NCBI GenBank assembly: GCA_963995525.1
Contig: OZ023205.1
Span: 59,474,000-59,537,999, forward strand
From: Escarpia spicata
Lineage: Eukaryota; Annelida; Polychaeta; Sabellida; Siboglinidae
Direction: 5' to 3'
Length of the DNA: 64,000 bases
A program made the translations under genes and the position numbers. The notes under the pieces were generated by a model that saw only the letters and a program-made list of their open reading frames with translations, was not told the DNA's origin and searched no databases. Below are positions 21,498-33,954 of the stretch, one piece after another. Position 1 is the first letter of the stretch, and each line of letters opens with the position of its first letter.

Positions 21498-21920
21498 TGC
21501 GAGAGGGAGAGAGAGAGAGAGAGGGAGAATGAGAGAAAGAGAGAGGGAGTGAGAGAGAAGGAGGGAGGGAGAGAGAGAGGCAGGGAGAGATGGATGGAAG
21601 GATAACGAGAGAGAGAGAGAGAGGTAGGGAGAGTAAGAGGGGGGTAGGGAAAGAGGGATTGAGAGACACAGAGAGAGAGAGGGAGGGATGGAAGGGGAGG
21701 GAGGGAGGGAGGGAGAGAGAGAGAGGGGGGAGTGAGAGTGAGGGAGGGAGGAAGGGAGGGAGGGAGGGAGGGAGGGAGGGAGGGAGGGAGGGAGGGAGGG
21801 AGGGAGGGAGGGAGGGAGAGATGGATGGAAGGAGAGAGAGGGAGGGAGAGTGAGTGGGGGGTAGGAAAAGAGGGATTGAGAGACACAGAGAGAGAGAGGA
21901 AGGAATGGAGGAAGGGAAGA
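21498..21920. repeat. Purine tract
   Basis: GA and GGGA repeats before exon-like block 4. Confidence 0.92.
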
Positions 21921-21951
21921 GATCACTATATTCATCTGTATTGCCTCCCAG

Positions 21952-22098
21952 CATGAAAAGAAAAGCAACAAGGGTCATGACCACCACTCCAAAGATGATA
22001 GTCCCAGTCTCCTCATCGCCACGGCCAATGGTACTGACCAGCCAATGACCCCTGATGATATGCCACTGACCTCTGACATCAATCACTTTGCCGAAAAG
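21952..22098 (+). CDS. Array exon-like block 4 (147 nt)
   Basis: Open for 49 codons, with INHFAEK at the end (V to F). Both splice sites retained. Confidence 0.5.
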
Positions 22099-22374
22099 GT
22101 AATCTTGAAAGTACTACAAACTACTTCATTTGGTTTTTCTTGCACAAACAAGGCAGTAGGTTCTCTCTTTAGAAATTTAGGATCAACTTTTTACTCAGTC
22201 CTATTGTTACAGTAGAAAACTTCAGTTATATGACAGTTGTGCCTTTTTGCTATTGGCATGAACTTTGAACTGTACTGATGTAGTAGTTTTACTGACATTT
22301 AACATTGTTCCAAACTTCCAAAATCCTTTATGAGCACCCATGCCTGCGCATTTTCTCTTCAGTGCTATATAGTG

Positions 22375-22545
22375 CTGAAGAGAGAGGGGGGAGTGAGAGG
22401 GAGCGAGGGAGGGAGGGAGGGGGTGAATAAAGGAGGGAAGGAGGGAGGGAGGGGTGGAGGTAGAGGGTTGGAGAGAGACCGAGAGGGGGAGGGAGGGAGG
22501 GAGGATGGGAGGGAGGGAGAAAGAGAGAGAGAGAAAGAAATAGAG
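22375..22545. repeat. Purine tract
   Basis: GGGA and GA repeats before exon-like block 5. Confidence 0.9.
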
Positions 22546-22578
22546 AGATCACTATATTCATCATGTATTGCCTCCCAG

Positions 22579-22712
22579 CATGAAAAGAAGAGCAAGAAGG
22601 GTCACCACCACCACTCCAAAGATGACAGTCCCAGTCTCCTCATGGTACTGACCAGCCAATGACCCCTGATGATATGCCAGTGACCTCTGACATGAATCAT
22701 GTTGCTGAAAAG
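22579..22712 (+). pseudogene. Array exon-like block 5 (13-nt deletion, frameshift)
   Basis: The segment coding for IATAN is deleted by 13 nt, so the frame is lost (134 nt). It is the only near-full-length copy of 19 with an internal frameshift. Confidence 0.7.
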
Positions 22713-22997
22713 GTAATCTTGAAAGTACTACAAACTACTTAATATGATTTTTCTTGCATGAATATGGCAGTAGATTCTCTCTTTAGAAATTTCAGATAAA
22801 CTTTTTACTCAGTCCTATTGTTACGGTAGAAAACGTCAATTATATGACAGTTGTGCCTTTTTGCTATTGGCATGAACTTTGAACTGTACAGATGTAGTAG
22901 TTTTATTGACATTTGACATTGTTCCACACTTCCAATCACCTTTATGAGCAACCATGCCTGCTGGTTTTCTCTTCAGTGTTATATAGTGCTGAAGAGA

Positions 22998-23462
22998 GAG
23001 GGGGGGGGGGGGGTTGAGAGAAAGGGAGGGAGGGAATAAGGGAGAGAGAGGGAAGGAGGTAGGGAGGGAGGGAGAGAGTGAGAGAAATAGAGAGAGGGGG
23101 AGATGAGAGAAAGAGAGAGGGGGGAGGGAGAGGGAGAATGAGAGAGAAGGAGGAGAGAAAGAGAGAGGGAGTGAGAGACAGAAGGAGGGAGGGAGAGAGA
23201 GAGAGGGAGGGAGTAAGACAGACAGGGAAGGAGAGAGGAATGGATGGAAAGAGAATGTGAGAGAGAGGGAGGGAGAGTGAGATGGGGGAGGAATAGAGAG
23301 AGGGAGGGAGGGAGGGAGGGAGGGAGGGAGAGAGGGATGGAGAGATGGATGGAAGGAGAACGAAAGAGAGGGAGGGAAAGTGAGTGGGGGGTAGGGAAAG
23401 AGGGATTGAGAGACACATAAAGAGAGAGGGAGGGAGGGAAGGAGCGAGGGAGGGAGGGAAGA
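22998..23462. repeat. Purine tract (divergent type)
   Basis: Begins with a G run of about 15. It contains AGACAGACAGG and TGAGATGGGGGAGG variants shared with 27.4, 32.9 and 36.7 kb. Confidence 0.92.
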
Positions 23463-23493
23463 TATCACTATATTCATCTGTATTGCCTTCCAG

Positions 23494-23637
23494 CATGAAA
23501 AGGAGAGCAACAAGGGTCACGACCACCACTCCAAAGATGATAGTCCCAGTCTCATCGCCACGGCCTATGGTACTGACCAGCCAATGACCCCTGATGATAT
23601 GCCACTGACCTCTGACATCAATCACGTTGCCGAAAAG
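23494..23637 (+). CDS. Array exon-like block 6 (144 nt)
   Basis: HEKESNKGHDHH to INHVAEK, 48 codons, acceptor TTGCCTTCCAG, donor intact. Confidence 0.5.
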
Positions 23638-23744
23638 GTAATCTTGAAAGTACTACAAACTACTTCATTTGATTTTTCTTGCGCAAACATGGCAGTAGGT
23701 TCTCTCTTTAGAAATTTAGGATCAACTTTTTACTTAGTCCTATT

Positions 23745-23837
23745 GAAGGAGGGAGGGAGGAATGGAGAGATGGATGGAAGGAGAACGAGAGAGAGGGAGG
23801 GAGAGTGAGTGAGGGGTATGGAAAGAGGGATTGAGAA

Positions 23838-23876
<39 letters not shown>

Positions 23877-23915
23877 CAGGGAGGGAAGGAGGGAGGGAGG
23901 GAGGGAAGAGATCAC
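23745..23915. repeat. Purine tract
   Basis: Short GGGA/GA tract between blocks 6 and 7. Confidence 0.9.
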
Positions 23916-23940
23916 TATATTCATCTGTATTGCCTCCCAG

Positions 23941-24084
23941 AATGAAAAGAAGAGCAACAAGGGTCATGACCACCACTCCAAAAATGATAGCCCCAGTCTC
24001 ATCGCCACGGCCTATGGTACTGACCAGCCAATGACCCCTGATGATATGCCACTGACCTCTGACATTAATCACGTTGCCGAAAAG
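23941..24084 (+). CDS. Array exon-like block 7 (144 nt)
   Basis: Starts NEKKSNKG (H to N) and has SKNDSPS. 48 codons, sites intact. Confidence 0.5.
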
Positions 24085-24339
24085 GTAATCTTGAAAGTAC
24101 TACAAACTACTTCATTTGATTTTTCTTGCACAAACATGGATCAACTTTTTACTCAGTCCTATTGTTACGGTAGAAAACATCAATTATATGACAGTTGTGC
24201 CTTTTTGCTATTGGCATGAACTTTGAACTGTACTGATGTAGTAGTTTTAATGACATTTGACATTGTTCTAAACTTCCAAAATCCTTTATGAGCACCCATG
24301 CCTGCGGATTTTCTCTTCAGTGCTATATAGTGCTGAAGA

Positions 24340-24505
24340 GAGAGGGGGGAGTGAGAGGGAGGGAGGGAGGGAGGGAGGGAATAAAGGAGGGAAGGAGGGA
24401 GGGAGGGTTGGAGGTAGAGGGAGGGAGAGAGACCGAGAGGGGGGAGGGAGGGAGGGAGGGAGGGAGGGAGGGAGAACGAGAGAGAGGGAGAAAGAAATAG
24501 AGAGA
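24340..24505. repeat. Purine tract
   Basis: GGGA repeats before the minisatellite. Confidence 0.9.
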
Positions 24506-24552
24506 TCACTATATTCATCTGTATTTGTTTCTCAGAAATAGCATGGTGAATT

Positions 24553-25396
24553 AGCAACACATAGAGGTGAGCCTGTAGCAACACTGCCAGTACATGACAG
24601 CCAACACATAGAGGTGAGCCTGTAACAACACTGCAGGTACATGACAGCCAACACATAGAGGTGAGCCTGTAGCATCACTGCCAGTACATGACAGCCAACA
24701 CATAGAGGTGAGCCTGTAGCAACACTGCCAGTACACGACAGCCAACACATAGAGGTGAGCCTGTAGCAACACTGCAAGTACATGACAGCCAACACAAAGA
24801 GATGAGCCTGTAGCAACACTGCCATGACAGCCAACACATAGAGGTGAGCCTGTACCAAAACTGCCAGTACACGACAGCCAACACATAGAGGTGAGCCTGT
24901 AGCAACACTGCCAGTACACGACAGCAAACACATAGAGGTGAGCCTGTAGCAACACTGCCAGTACACGACAGCCAACACTTAGAGGTGAGCCTGTAGCAAC
25001 ACTGCAGGTACATAACAGCCAACACATAGAGGAGAGTCTGTAGCATCACTGCCAGTACATGACAGCCAACTCATAGAGGTGAGCCTGTAGCAACACTGCA
25101 GGTACATGACAGCCAACACAAAGAGATGAGCCTGTAGCAACACTGCCATGACAGCCAACACATAGAGGTGAGCCTGTAACAAAACTGCCAGTACACGACA
25201 GCCAACACATAGAGGTGAGCCTGTAGCAACACTGCCAGTACACGACAGCCAACACATAGAGGTGAGCCTGTAGCAACACTGCCAGTACACGACAGCCAAC
25301 ACACAGAGGTGAGCCTGTAGCAACACTGCCAGTACCTGACAGCCAACACATAGAGGTGAGCCTGTAGCAACACTGCAGTACGTGACAGCCAACACA
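24553..25396 (+). repeat. 47-bp minisatellite, about 18 units
   Basis: Same unit. The 42-bp variant block recurs at a spacing of about 327 bp. Confidence 0.95.
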
Positions 25397-25631
25397 TGTA
25401 TATATATTCATTCTGGTGATGGTACAGTAGCTTGTATTGCAAGAGAGCTTCAAATATACTCCTTTTTAGAGTTTGTCCCAGTTATCCCGGTTTTTACAAC
25501 TACTTGGCGTTTTTCCCAGGACGGGTTTTACCGGTATTTACCGCCCAGTATTTACCAGGGTGGGAAAACGTGCCAACCTTGATACATTTTCATACTGTAA
25601 ACTTACAGGACCACTCTTAGAAGTTGGTGAG

Positions 25632-25865
25632 TTATCTATGTATTAACACGCTAACATTGGAGTCTTGTAAGTGTGTCTCCTTCGAGACATCAAGGTCTAC
25701 TCGCATCTTGCTATTTTCATATGTTGGCTTGAATGGTTTGTTTAGACCATTGGCCCATGATCCACCAATTGACGATGCATTTGAGAAAATACAACGATAG
25801 GTTTCGTTAGAGTTATTTACTTTTATGTCTTTTATATGCACGACTTTCCGGATAGTCTTTTTCAT
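25632..25865 (-). CDS. Conserved 77-codon array ORF, copy 4
   Basis: Intact, with SIGGSWANG (E to W) and VNNSNETYR. Confidence 0.28.
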   Translation of the reverse strand: MKKTIRKVVHIKDIKVNNSNETYRCIFSNASSIGGSWANGLNKPFKPTYENSKMRVDLDVSKETHLQDSNVSVLIHR

Positions 25866-25931
25866 TCAATTGAGTGGTGATTCACCAGATGACAACAATG
25901 TAAATTAGTGGTTTGTAGCTGCATCGGTGCG

Positions 25932-26295
25932 AGAGGGAGAGAGAGAGAGAGAGGGAGAATGAGAGAAAGAGAGAGGGAGTGAGAGAGAAGGAGGGAGGGA
26001 CAGAGAGAGGGAGGGAGAGATGGATGGAAGGAGAACGAGAGAGAGAGAGAGAGGTAGGGAGAGTAAGAGGGGGGTAGGGAAAGAGGGATTGAGAGACACA
26101 GAGAGAGAGAGAAAGGGATGGATGGGGAGGGAGGGAGGGAGAGAGAGAGAGGGGGGAGTGAGAGGGAGGGAGGGAGGGAGGGAGAAATGGATGGAAGGAG
26201 AGCGAGAGAGAGGGAGGGAGAGTGAGTGGGGGGTAGGGAAAGAGGGATTGAGAGACACAGAGAGAGAGAGAGGGAGGAATGGAGGAAGGGAAGAG
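25932..26295. repeat. Purine tract
   Basis: GA/GGGA repeats before block 8. Confidence 0.92.
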
Positions 26296-26325
26296 ATCTT
26301 TATATTCATCTGTATTGCCTCCCAG

Positions 26326-26472
26326 CATGAAAAGAAGAGCAACAAGGGTCATGACCACCACTCCAAAGATGATAGTCCCAGTCTCCTCATCGCCACGGCC
26401 AATGGTACTGACCAGCCAATGACCCCTGATGATATGCCACTGACCTCTGACATCAATCACGTTGACGAAAAG
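26326..26472 (+). CDS. Array exon-like block 8 (147 nt)
   Basis: 49 codons, HVDEK at the end (A to D). Sites intact. Confidence 0.5.
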
Positions 26473-26754
26473 GTAATCTTGAAAGTACTACAAACTACTT
26501 AATTTGATTTTTTTTGCACAAATATGGCAGTAGGTTCTCTCTTTAGAAATTTAGGATCAACTTTTTACTCAGTCCTATTGTTACGGTAGAAAACTTCAGT
26601 TATATGACAGTTGTGCCTTTTTGCTATTGGCATGAACTTTGAACTGTACTGATGTAGTAGTTTTACTGACATTTGACATTGTTCCAAACTTCGAAAATCC
26701 TTTATGAGCACCCATGCCTGCGGATTTTCTCTTCAGTGCTATATAGTGCTGAAG

Positions 26755-26920
26755 AGAGAGGGGGGAGTGAGAGGGAGCGAGGGAGGGAGGGAGTGAATAA
26801 AGGAGGGAAGGAGGGAGGGAGGGGTGGATGTTGAGGGTTGGAGAGAGACCGAGAGGTGGGAGGGAGGGAGGGAGGATGGGAGGGAGGGAGAACGAGAGAG
26901 AGAGAAAGAAATAGAGAGAT
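26755..26920. repeat. Purine tract
   Basis: GGGA/GA repeats before block 9. Confidence 0.9.
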
Positions 26921-26948
26921 CACTATATTCATCTGTATTGCCTCCCAG

Positions 26949-27095
26949 CATGAAAAGAAGAGCAAGAAGGGTCACCACCACAACTCCAAAGATGACAGTC
27001 CCAGTCTCCTCATCGCCACGGCCAATGGTACTGACCAGCCAATGACCCCTGATGATATGCCAGTGACCTCTGACATGAATCATGTTGCAGAAAAG
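26949..27095 (+). CDS. Array exon-like block 9 (147 nt)
   Basis: SKKGHHHNSKDDS and MPVTSDMNHVAEK, 49 codons, sites intact. Confidence 0.5.
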
Positions 27096-27374
27096 GTAAT
27101 CTTGAAAGTACTACAAACTACTTAATTTGATTTTTCTTGCATGAACATGGCAGTAGGTTCTCTCTTTAGAAATTTCAAATAAACATTTCACTCAGTCCTA
27201 TTGTTACGGTAGAAAACGTCAATTATATGACAGTTGTGCCTTTTTGCTATTGGCATGAACTTTGAACTGTACAGATGTAGTAGTTTTATTGACATTTGAC
27301 ATTGTTCCACACTTCCAATCACCTTTATGAGCAACCATGCCTGCTGGTTTTCTCTTCAGTGTTATATAGTGCTG

Positions 27375-27895
27375 AAGAGAGAGGGGGGGGGGGGGGTGAG
27401 AGAAAGGGAGGGAGGGAATAAGGGAGAGAGTGAGGGAAGGAGGTAGGGAGGGAGGGAGAGAGTGAGAGAAATAGAGAGAGGGGGAGATGAGAGAAAGAGA
27501 GAGGGGAGAGGGAGAGGGAGAATGAGAGAGAAGGAGGAGAGAAAGAGAGAGGGAGTGAGAGACAGAAGGAGGGAGGGAGAGAGAGAGAGGGAGGGAGTAA
27601 GACAGACAGGGAAGGAGAGAGGAATGGATGGAAAGAGAACGTGAGAGAGAGGGAGGGAGAGTGAGATGGGGGAGGAATAGAGAGAGGGAGGGAGGGAGGG
27701 AGGGAGGGAGGGAGGGAGGGAGGGAGGGAGGGAGGGAGGGAGGGAGGGAGGGAGGGAGAGAGGGAGGGATGGAGAGATGGATGGAAGGAGAACGAAAGAG
27801 AGGGAGGGAGAGGGAGTGGGGGGTAGGGAAAGAGGGATTGAGAGACACACAGAGAGAGAGGGAGGGAGGGAAGGAGCGAGGGAGGGAGGGAAGAG
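27375..27895. repeat. Purine tract with long (GGGA)n
   Basis: Divergent type, with a (GGGA)n run at about 27,684-27,760. Confidence 0.92.
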
Positions 27896-27925
27896 ATCAC
27901 TATATTCATCTGTATTGCCTTCCAG

Positions 27926-28069
27926 CATGAAAAGAAGAGCAACAAGGGTCACGACCACCACTCCAAAGATGATAGTCCCAGTCTCATCGCCACGGCCTAT
28001 GGTACTGACCAGCCAATGACCCCTGATTATATGCCACTGACCTCTGACATCAATCACGTTGCCGAAAAG
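27926..28069 (+). CDS. Array exon-like block 10 (144 nt)
   Basis: Has MTPDYMPL (D to Y), 48 codons, acceptor TTGCCTTCCAG. Confidence 0.5.
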
Positions 28070-28177
28070 GTAATCTTGAAAGTACTACAAACTACTTCAT
28101 TTGATTTTTCTTGCACAAACATGGCAGTAGGTTCTCTCTTTAGAAATTTAGGATCAACTTTTTACTCAGTCCTATTG

Positions 28178-28335
28178 AGGGAGGGAGGGAGGGATGGAGA
28201 GATGGATGGAAGGAGAACGAGAGAGAGGGAGGGAGAGTGAGTGAGGGGTATGGAAAGAGGGATTGAGAAACAGAGAGAGAGAGAGAGAGAGAGAGTCAGG
28301 GAGGGAAGGAGGGATGGAGGGAGGGAGGGAAGAGA
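28178..28335. repeat. Purine tract
   Basis: Short tract between blocks 10 and 11. Confidence 0.9.
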
Positions 28336-28364
28336 TCACTATATTCATCTGTATTGCCTCCCAG

Positions 28365-28508
28365 CATGAAAAGAAGAGCAACAAGGGTCACGACCACCAC
28401 TCCAAAGATGATAGTCCCAGTCTCATCGCCACGGCCTATGGTACTGACCAGCCAATGACCCCTGATGATATGCCACTGACCTCTGACATCAATCACATTG
28501 CCGAAAAG
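28365..28508 (+). CDS. Array exon-like block 11 (144 nt)
   Basis: Ends INHIAEK, 48 codons, sites intact. Confidence 0.5.
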
Positions 28509-28789
28509 GTAATCTTGAAATTACTACAAACTACTTCATTTGATTTTTCTTGCACAAACATGGCAGTAGGTTCTCTCTTTATAAATTTAGGATCAACTTT
28601 TTACTCAATCCTATTGTTACGGTAGAAAACATCAATTATATGACAGTTGTGCCTTTTTGCTATTGAACTTTGAACTGTACTGATGTAGTAGTTTTACTGA
28701 CATTTGACATTGTTCCAAACTTCCAAAATCCTTTATGAGCACCCATGCCTGCGGATTTTCTCTTCAGTGCTATATAGTGCTGAAGAGAG

Positions 28790-28965
28790 AGGGGGGAGTG
28801 AGAGGGAGGGAGGGAGGGAGGGAGGGAGGGAGGGAGGGAGGGAGGGAGGGAGGGAGGGAGGGAGGGAGGGAGTAAAGGAGGGAAGGAGGGTTGGAGGTAG
28901 AGGGAGGGAGAGAGACCGAGAGGGGGGAGGGAGGGAGGGAGGGAGGGAGAAAGAAATAGAGAGAT
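28790..28965. repeat. Purine tract with (GGGA)n
   Basis: (GGGA)n at about 28,802-28,872. Confidence 0.92.
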
Positions 28966-28993
28966 CATTATATTCATCTGTATTGCCTCCCAG

Positions 28994-29137
28994 CATGAAA
29001 AGAAGAGCAAGAAGGGTCACCACCACCACTCCAAAGATGATAGTCCCAGTCTCATCGCCACGGTCTATGGTACTGACCAGCCAATGACCCCTGTTGATAT
29101 GCCACTGACCTCTGACATCAATCACGTTGCCGAAAAG
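28994..29137 (+). CDS. Array exon-like block 12 (144 nt)
   Basis: SKKGHHHHSKDD, IATVYG and MTPVDM. 48 codons, sites intact. Confidence 0.5.
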
Positions 29138-29245
29138 GTAATCTTGAAAGTACTACAAACTACTTCATTTGATTTTTCTTGCACAAACATGGCAGTAGGT
29201 TCTCTCTTTAGAAATTTAGGATCAACTTTTTACTCAGTCCTATTG

Positions 29246-29405
29246 AGGGAGGGAGGGAGGGATGGAGAGATGGATGGAAGGAGAACGAGAGAGAGGGAGG
29301 GAGAGTGAGTGAGGGGTATGGAAAGAGGGATTGAGAAACAGAGAGAGAGAGAGAGAGAGAGAGAGGCAGGGAGGGAAGGAGGGATGGAGGGAGGGAGGGA
29401 AGAGA
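29246..29405. repeat. Purine tract
   Basis: Short tract between blocks 12 and 13. Confidence 0.9.
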
Positions 29406-29433
29406 TTCTATATTCATCTGTATTGCCTCCCAG

Positions 29434-29577
29434 CATGAAAAGAAGAGCAACAAGGGTCACGACCACCACTCCAAAGATGATAGGCCCAGTCTCATCGCCA
29501 CGGCCTATGGTACTGACCAGCCAATGACCCCTGATGATATGCCACTGACCTCTGACATCAATCACGTTGCCGAAAAG
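29434..29577 (+). CDS. Array exon-like block 13 (144 nt)
   Basis: SKDDRPSL (S to R), 48 codons, sites intact. Confidence 0.5.
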
Positions 29578-29864
29578 GTAATCTTGAAATTACTACAAAC
29601 TACTTCATTTGATTTTTCTTGCACAAACATGGCAGTAGGTTCTCTCTTTATAAATTTAGGATCAACTTTTTACTCAATCCTATTGTTACGGTAGAAAACA
29701 TCAATTATATGACAGTTGTGCCTTTTTGCTATTGAACTTTGAACTGTACTGATGTAGTAGTTTTACTGACATTTGACATTGTTCCAAACTTCGAAAATCC
29801 TTTATGAGCACCCATGCCTGCGGATTTTCTCTTCAGTGCTATATAGTGCTGAAGAGAGAGGGGG

Positions 29865-30008
29865 GAGTGAGAGGGAGGGAGGGAGGGAGGGAGGGAGGGA
29901 GGGAGTAAAGGAGGGAAGGAGGGAGGGAGGGTTGGAGGTAGAGGGAGGGAGAGAGACCGAGAGGGGGGAGGGAGGGAGGGAGGGAGGGAGGGAGAAAGAA
30001 ATAGAGAG
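29865..30008. repeat. Purine tract
   Basis: GGGA repeats before the minisatellite. Confidence 0.9.
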
Positions 30009-30059
30009 ATCACTATATTCATCTGTATTTGTTTCTCAGAAATAGCATGGTGAATTAGC

Positions 30060-30853
30060 AACACATAGAGGTGAGCCTGTAGCAACATTGCAGGTACATG
30101 ACAGCCAACACATAGAGGTGAGCCTGTAGCATCACTGCCAGTACATGACAGCCAACACATAGAGGTGGGCCTGTAGCAACACTGCCAGTACACGACAGCC
30201 AATACATAGAGGTGAGCCTGTAGCAACACTGCAGGTACATGACAGCCAACACAAAGAGATGAGCCTGTAGCAACACTGCCATGACAGCCAACAGATAGAG
30301 GTGAGCCTGTACCAAAACTGCCAGTACACGACAGCCAACACATAGAGGTGAGCCTGTAGCAACACTGCCAGTACACGACAGCCAACACATAGAGGTGAGC
30401 CTGTAGCAACACTGCCAGTACACGACAGCCAACACATAGAGGTGAGCCTGTAGCAACACTGCAGGTACATGACAGCCAACACATAGAGGAGAGTCTGTAG
30501 CATCACTGCCAGTACATGACAGCCAACACATAGAGGTGAGCCTGTAGCAACACTGCAGGTACATGACAGCCAACACAAAGAGATGAGCCTGTAGCAACAC
30601 TGCCATGACAGCCAACACATAGAGGTGAGCCTGTAGCAAAACTGCCAGTACACGACAGCCAACACATAGAGGTGAGCCTGTAGCAACACTGCCAGTACAC
30701 GACAACCAACACATAGAGGTGAGCCTGTAGCAACACTGCCAGTACACGACAGCCAACACATAGAGGTGAGCCTGTAGCAACACTGCCAGTTCCTGACAGC
30801 CAACACATAGAGGTGAGCCTGTAGCAACACTGCAGTACGTGACAGCCAACACA
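30060..30853 (+). repeat. 47-bp minisatellite, about 17 units
   Basis: Same unit; the 42-bp variant block recurs at about 322 bp. Confidence 0.95.
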
Positions 30854-31088
30854 TGTATATATATTCATTCTGGTGATGGTACAGTAGCTTGTATTGCAAG
30901 AGTGCTTCAAATATAATCCTTTTTAGAGTTTGTCCCAGTTATCCCGGTTTTTACAACTACTTGGCGTTTTTCCCAGGACGGGTATTACCGGTATTTACCG
31001 CCCGGTATTTACCAGGGTGGGAAAACGTGCCAACCTTGATACATTTTCATACTATAAACTTACAGGACCACTCTTAGAAGTTGGTGAG

Positions 31089-31322
31089 TTATCTATGTAT
31101 TAACACGCTAACATTGGAGTCTTGTAAGTGTATCTCCTTCGAGACATCAAGGTCTACTCGCATCTTGCTATTTTCATATGTTGGCCTGAATGGTTTGTTT
31201 AGACCATTGGCCTCTGATCCACCAATTGACGATGCATTTGAGAAAATACAACGATAGGTTTCGTTAGAGTTATTTACTTTTATGTCTTTTATATGCATGA
31301 CTTTCCGGATAGTCTTTTTCAT
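31089..31322 (-). CDS. Conserved 77-codon array ORF, copy 5
   Basis: Intact, with NKPFRPTYENSK. Confidence 0.28.
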   Translation of the reverse strand: MKKTIRKVMHIKDIKVNNSNETYRCIFSNASSIGGSEANGLNKPFRPTYENSKMRVDLDVSKEIHLQDSNVSVLIHR

Positions 31323-31387
31323 TCAATTGAGTGGTGATTCACCAGATGACACCAATGTAAATTAGTGGTTTGTAGCTGCATCGGTGC

Positions 31388-31583
31388 GAGAGGGAGAGAG
31401 AGAGAGAGAGGGAGAATGAGAGAAAGAGAGAGGGAGTGAGAGAGAAGGAGGGAGGGATAGAGAGAGGGAGGGAGAGATGGATGGAAGGAGAACGAGAGAG
31501 AGAGAGAGAGGTAGGGAGAGTAAGAGGGGGGTAGGGAAAGAGGGATTGAGAGACACAGAGAGAGAGAGGGAGGGATGGATGGG

Positions 31584-31614
<31 letters not shown>

Positions 31615-31808
31615 AGGGAGGGAGGGAGGGAGGGAGGGAGGGAGGGAGGGAGGGAGGGAGGGAGGGAGGGAGGGAGGGAGGGAGGGAGGGAGAGATGGAT
31701 GGAAGGAGAGCAAGAGAGAGGGAGGGAGAGTGAGTGGGGGGTAGGGAAAGAGGGATTGAGAGACACAGAGAGAGAGAGAGAGAGAGGGAGGAATGGAGGA
31801 AGGGAAGA
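31388..31808. repeat. Purine tract with (GGGA)n
   Basis: (GGGA)n at about 31,607-31,690. Confidence 0.92.
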
Positions 31809-31839
31809 GATCACTATATTCATCTGTATTGCCTCCCAG

Positions 31840-31986
31840 CATGAAAAGAAGAGCAACAAGGGTCATGACCACCACTCCAAAGATGATAGTCCCAGTCTCC
31901 TCATCGCCACGGCCAATGGTACTGACCAGCCAATGACCCCTGATGATATTCCACTGACCTCTGACATCAATCACGTTGCCGAAAAG
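31840..31986 (+). CDS. Array exon-like block 14 (147 nt)
   Basis: MTPDDIPLTSD (M to I), 49 codons, sites intact. Confidence 0.5.
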
Positions 31987-32269
31987 GTAATCTTGAAAGT
32001 ACTACAAACTACTTAATTTGATTTTTCTTCACAAACAAGGCAGTAGGTTCTCTCTTTAGAAATTTAGGATCAACTTTTTACTCAGTCCTATTGTTACGGT
32101 AGAAAACTTCAGTTATATGACAGTTGTGCCTTTTTGCTATTGGCATGAACTTTGAACTGTACTGATGTAGTAGTTTTACTGACATTTGACATTGTTCCAA
32201 ACTTCGAAAATCCTTTATGAGCACCCATGCCTGCGGATTTTCTCTTCAGTGCTATATAGTGCTGAAGAG

Positions 32270-32430
32270 AGAGGGGGGAGTGAGATGGAGCGAGGGAGGG
32301 AGGGAGTGAATAAAGGAGGGAAGGAGGGATGGAGGGGTGGAGGTAGAGGGTTGGAGAGAGACCGATAGGGGGGAGGGAGGGAGGGAGGATGGGAGGGAGG
32401 GAGAACGAGAGAGAGAGAAAGAAATAGAGA
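32270..32430. repeat. Purine tract
   Basis: GGGA/GA repeats before block 15. Confidence 0.9.
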
Positions 32431-32461
32431 GATCATTATATTCATCTGTATTGCCTCCCAG

Positions 32462-32605
32462 CATGAAAAGAAGAGCAAGAAGGGTCACCACCACCACTCC
32501 AAAGATGATAGTCCCAGTCTCATCGCCACGGCATATGGTACTGACCAGCCAATGACCCCTGATGATATGCCACTGACCTCTGACATCAATCATGTTGCCG
32601 AAAAG
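32462..32605 (+). CDS. Array exon-like block 15 (144 nt)
   Basis: SKKGHHHHSKDD with IATAYG, 48 codons, sites intact. Confidence 0.5.
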
Positions 32606-32889
32606 GTAATCTTGAAAGTACTACAAACTACTTCATTTGATTTTTCTTGCACAAACATGGCAGTAGGTTCTCTCTTTAGAAATTTCAGATAAACATTTTA
32701 CTCAGTCCTATTGTTACGGTAGAAAACGTCAATTATATGACAGTTGTGCCTTTTTGCTATTGGCATGAACTTTGAACTGTACAGATGTAGTAGTTTTATT
32801 GACATTTGACATTGTTCCACACTTCCAATCACCTTTATGAGCAACCATGCCTGCTGGTTTTCTCTTCAGTGTTATATAGTGCTGAAGAG

Positions 32890-33310
32890 AGGGGGGGGTG
32901 AGAAAAAGGGAGGGAGGGAATAAGGGAGAGAGTGAGGGAAGGAGGTAGGGAGTGAGGGAGAGAGTGAGAGAAATAGAGAGAGAGGGGGAGAGAGAGGGAG
33001 AATGAGAGAGAAGGAGAAGGAGAGAAAGAGAGAGGGAGTGAGAGACAGAAGGAGGAAGGGAGAGAGAGAGAGGGAGGGAGTATGACAGACAGGGAAGGAG
33101 AGAGGGATGGATGAAAAGAGAATGAGAGAGAGAGGGAGGGAGAGTGAGATGGGGGAGGAATAGAGAGAGGGAGGGAGGGAGGGAGGGAGGGAGGGAGGGA
33201 GAACGAGAGAGAGGGAGGGAGAGTGAGTGGGGGGTAGGGAAAGAGGGATTGAGAAACACAGAGAGAGAGAGAGGCAGGGAGGGAAGGAGGGAGGGAGGGA
33301 GGGAGGGAAG
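32890..33310. repeat. Purine tract (divergent type)
   Basis: Before block 16; contains AGACAGACAGG variants. Confidence 0.92.
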
Positions 33311-33342
33311 ATATCACTATATTCATCTGTATTGCCTCCCAG

Positions 33343-33486
33343 CATGAAAAGAAGAGCAACAAGGGTCACGACCACCACTCCAAAGATGATAGTCCCAGTC
33401 TCATCGCGACGGTCTATGGTACTGACCAGCCAATGACCCCTGATGATATGCCACTGACCTCTGACATCATTCACGTTGCCGAAAAG
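33343..33486 (+). CDS. Array exon-like block 16 (144 nt)
   Basis: IATVYG and DIIHVAEK (N to I), 48 codons, sites intact. Confidence 0.5.
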
Positions 33487-33769
33487 GTAATCTTGAAAGT
33501 ACTACAAACTACTTCATTTGATTTTTCTTGCACAAACATGGCAGTAGGTTCTCTCTTTAGAAATTTAGGATCAACTTTTTACTCAATCCTATTGTTACGG
33601 TAGAAAACATCAATTATATGACAGTTGTGCCTTTTTGCTATTGGCATGAACTTTGAACTGTACTGATGTAGTAGTTTTACTGACATTTGACATTGTTCCA
33701 AACTTCCAAAATCCTTTATGAGCACCCATGCGTGCAAATTTTCTCTTCAATGCTATATAGTGCTGAAGA

Positions 33770-33900
33770 GAGAGGGGGGAGTGAGAGGGAGGGAGGGAGG
33801 GAGGGAATAAAGGAGGGAAGGAGGGAGGGATGGTTGGAGGTAGAGGGAGGGAGAGAGACCGAGAGGGGGGAGGGAGGGAGGGAGGGAGAAAGAAATAGAG
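33770..33900. repeat. Purine tract
   Basis: Before the minisatellite. Confidence 0.9.
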
Positions 33901-33954
33901 AGATCACTATATTCATCTGTATTTGTTTCTGAGAAATAGCATGGTGAATTAGCA

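Noticed and set aside
23641..23810. Reading frame continuing past VAEK into VILKVLQTTSFDF
   Set aside because: It begins at a donor-like GTAATC, and several copies carry a stop (ACTTAA) in this stretch, so it is better read as intron.
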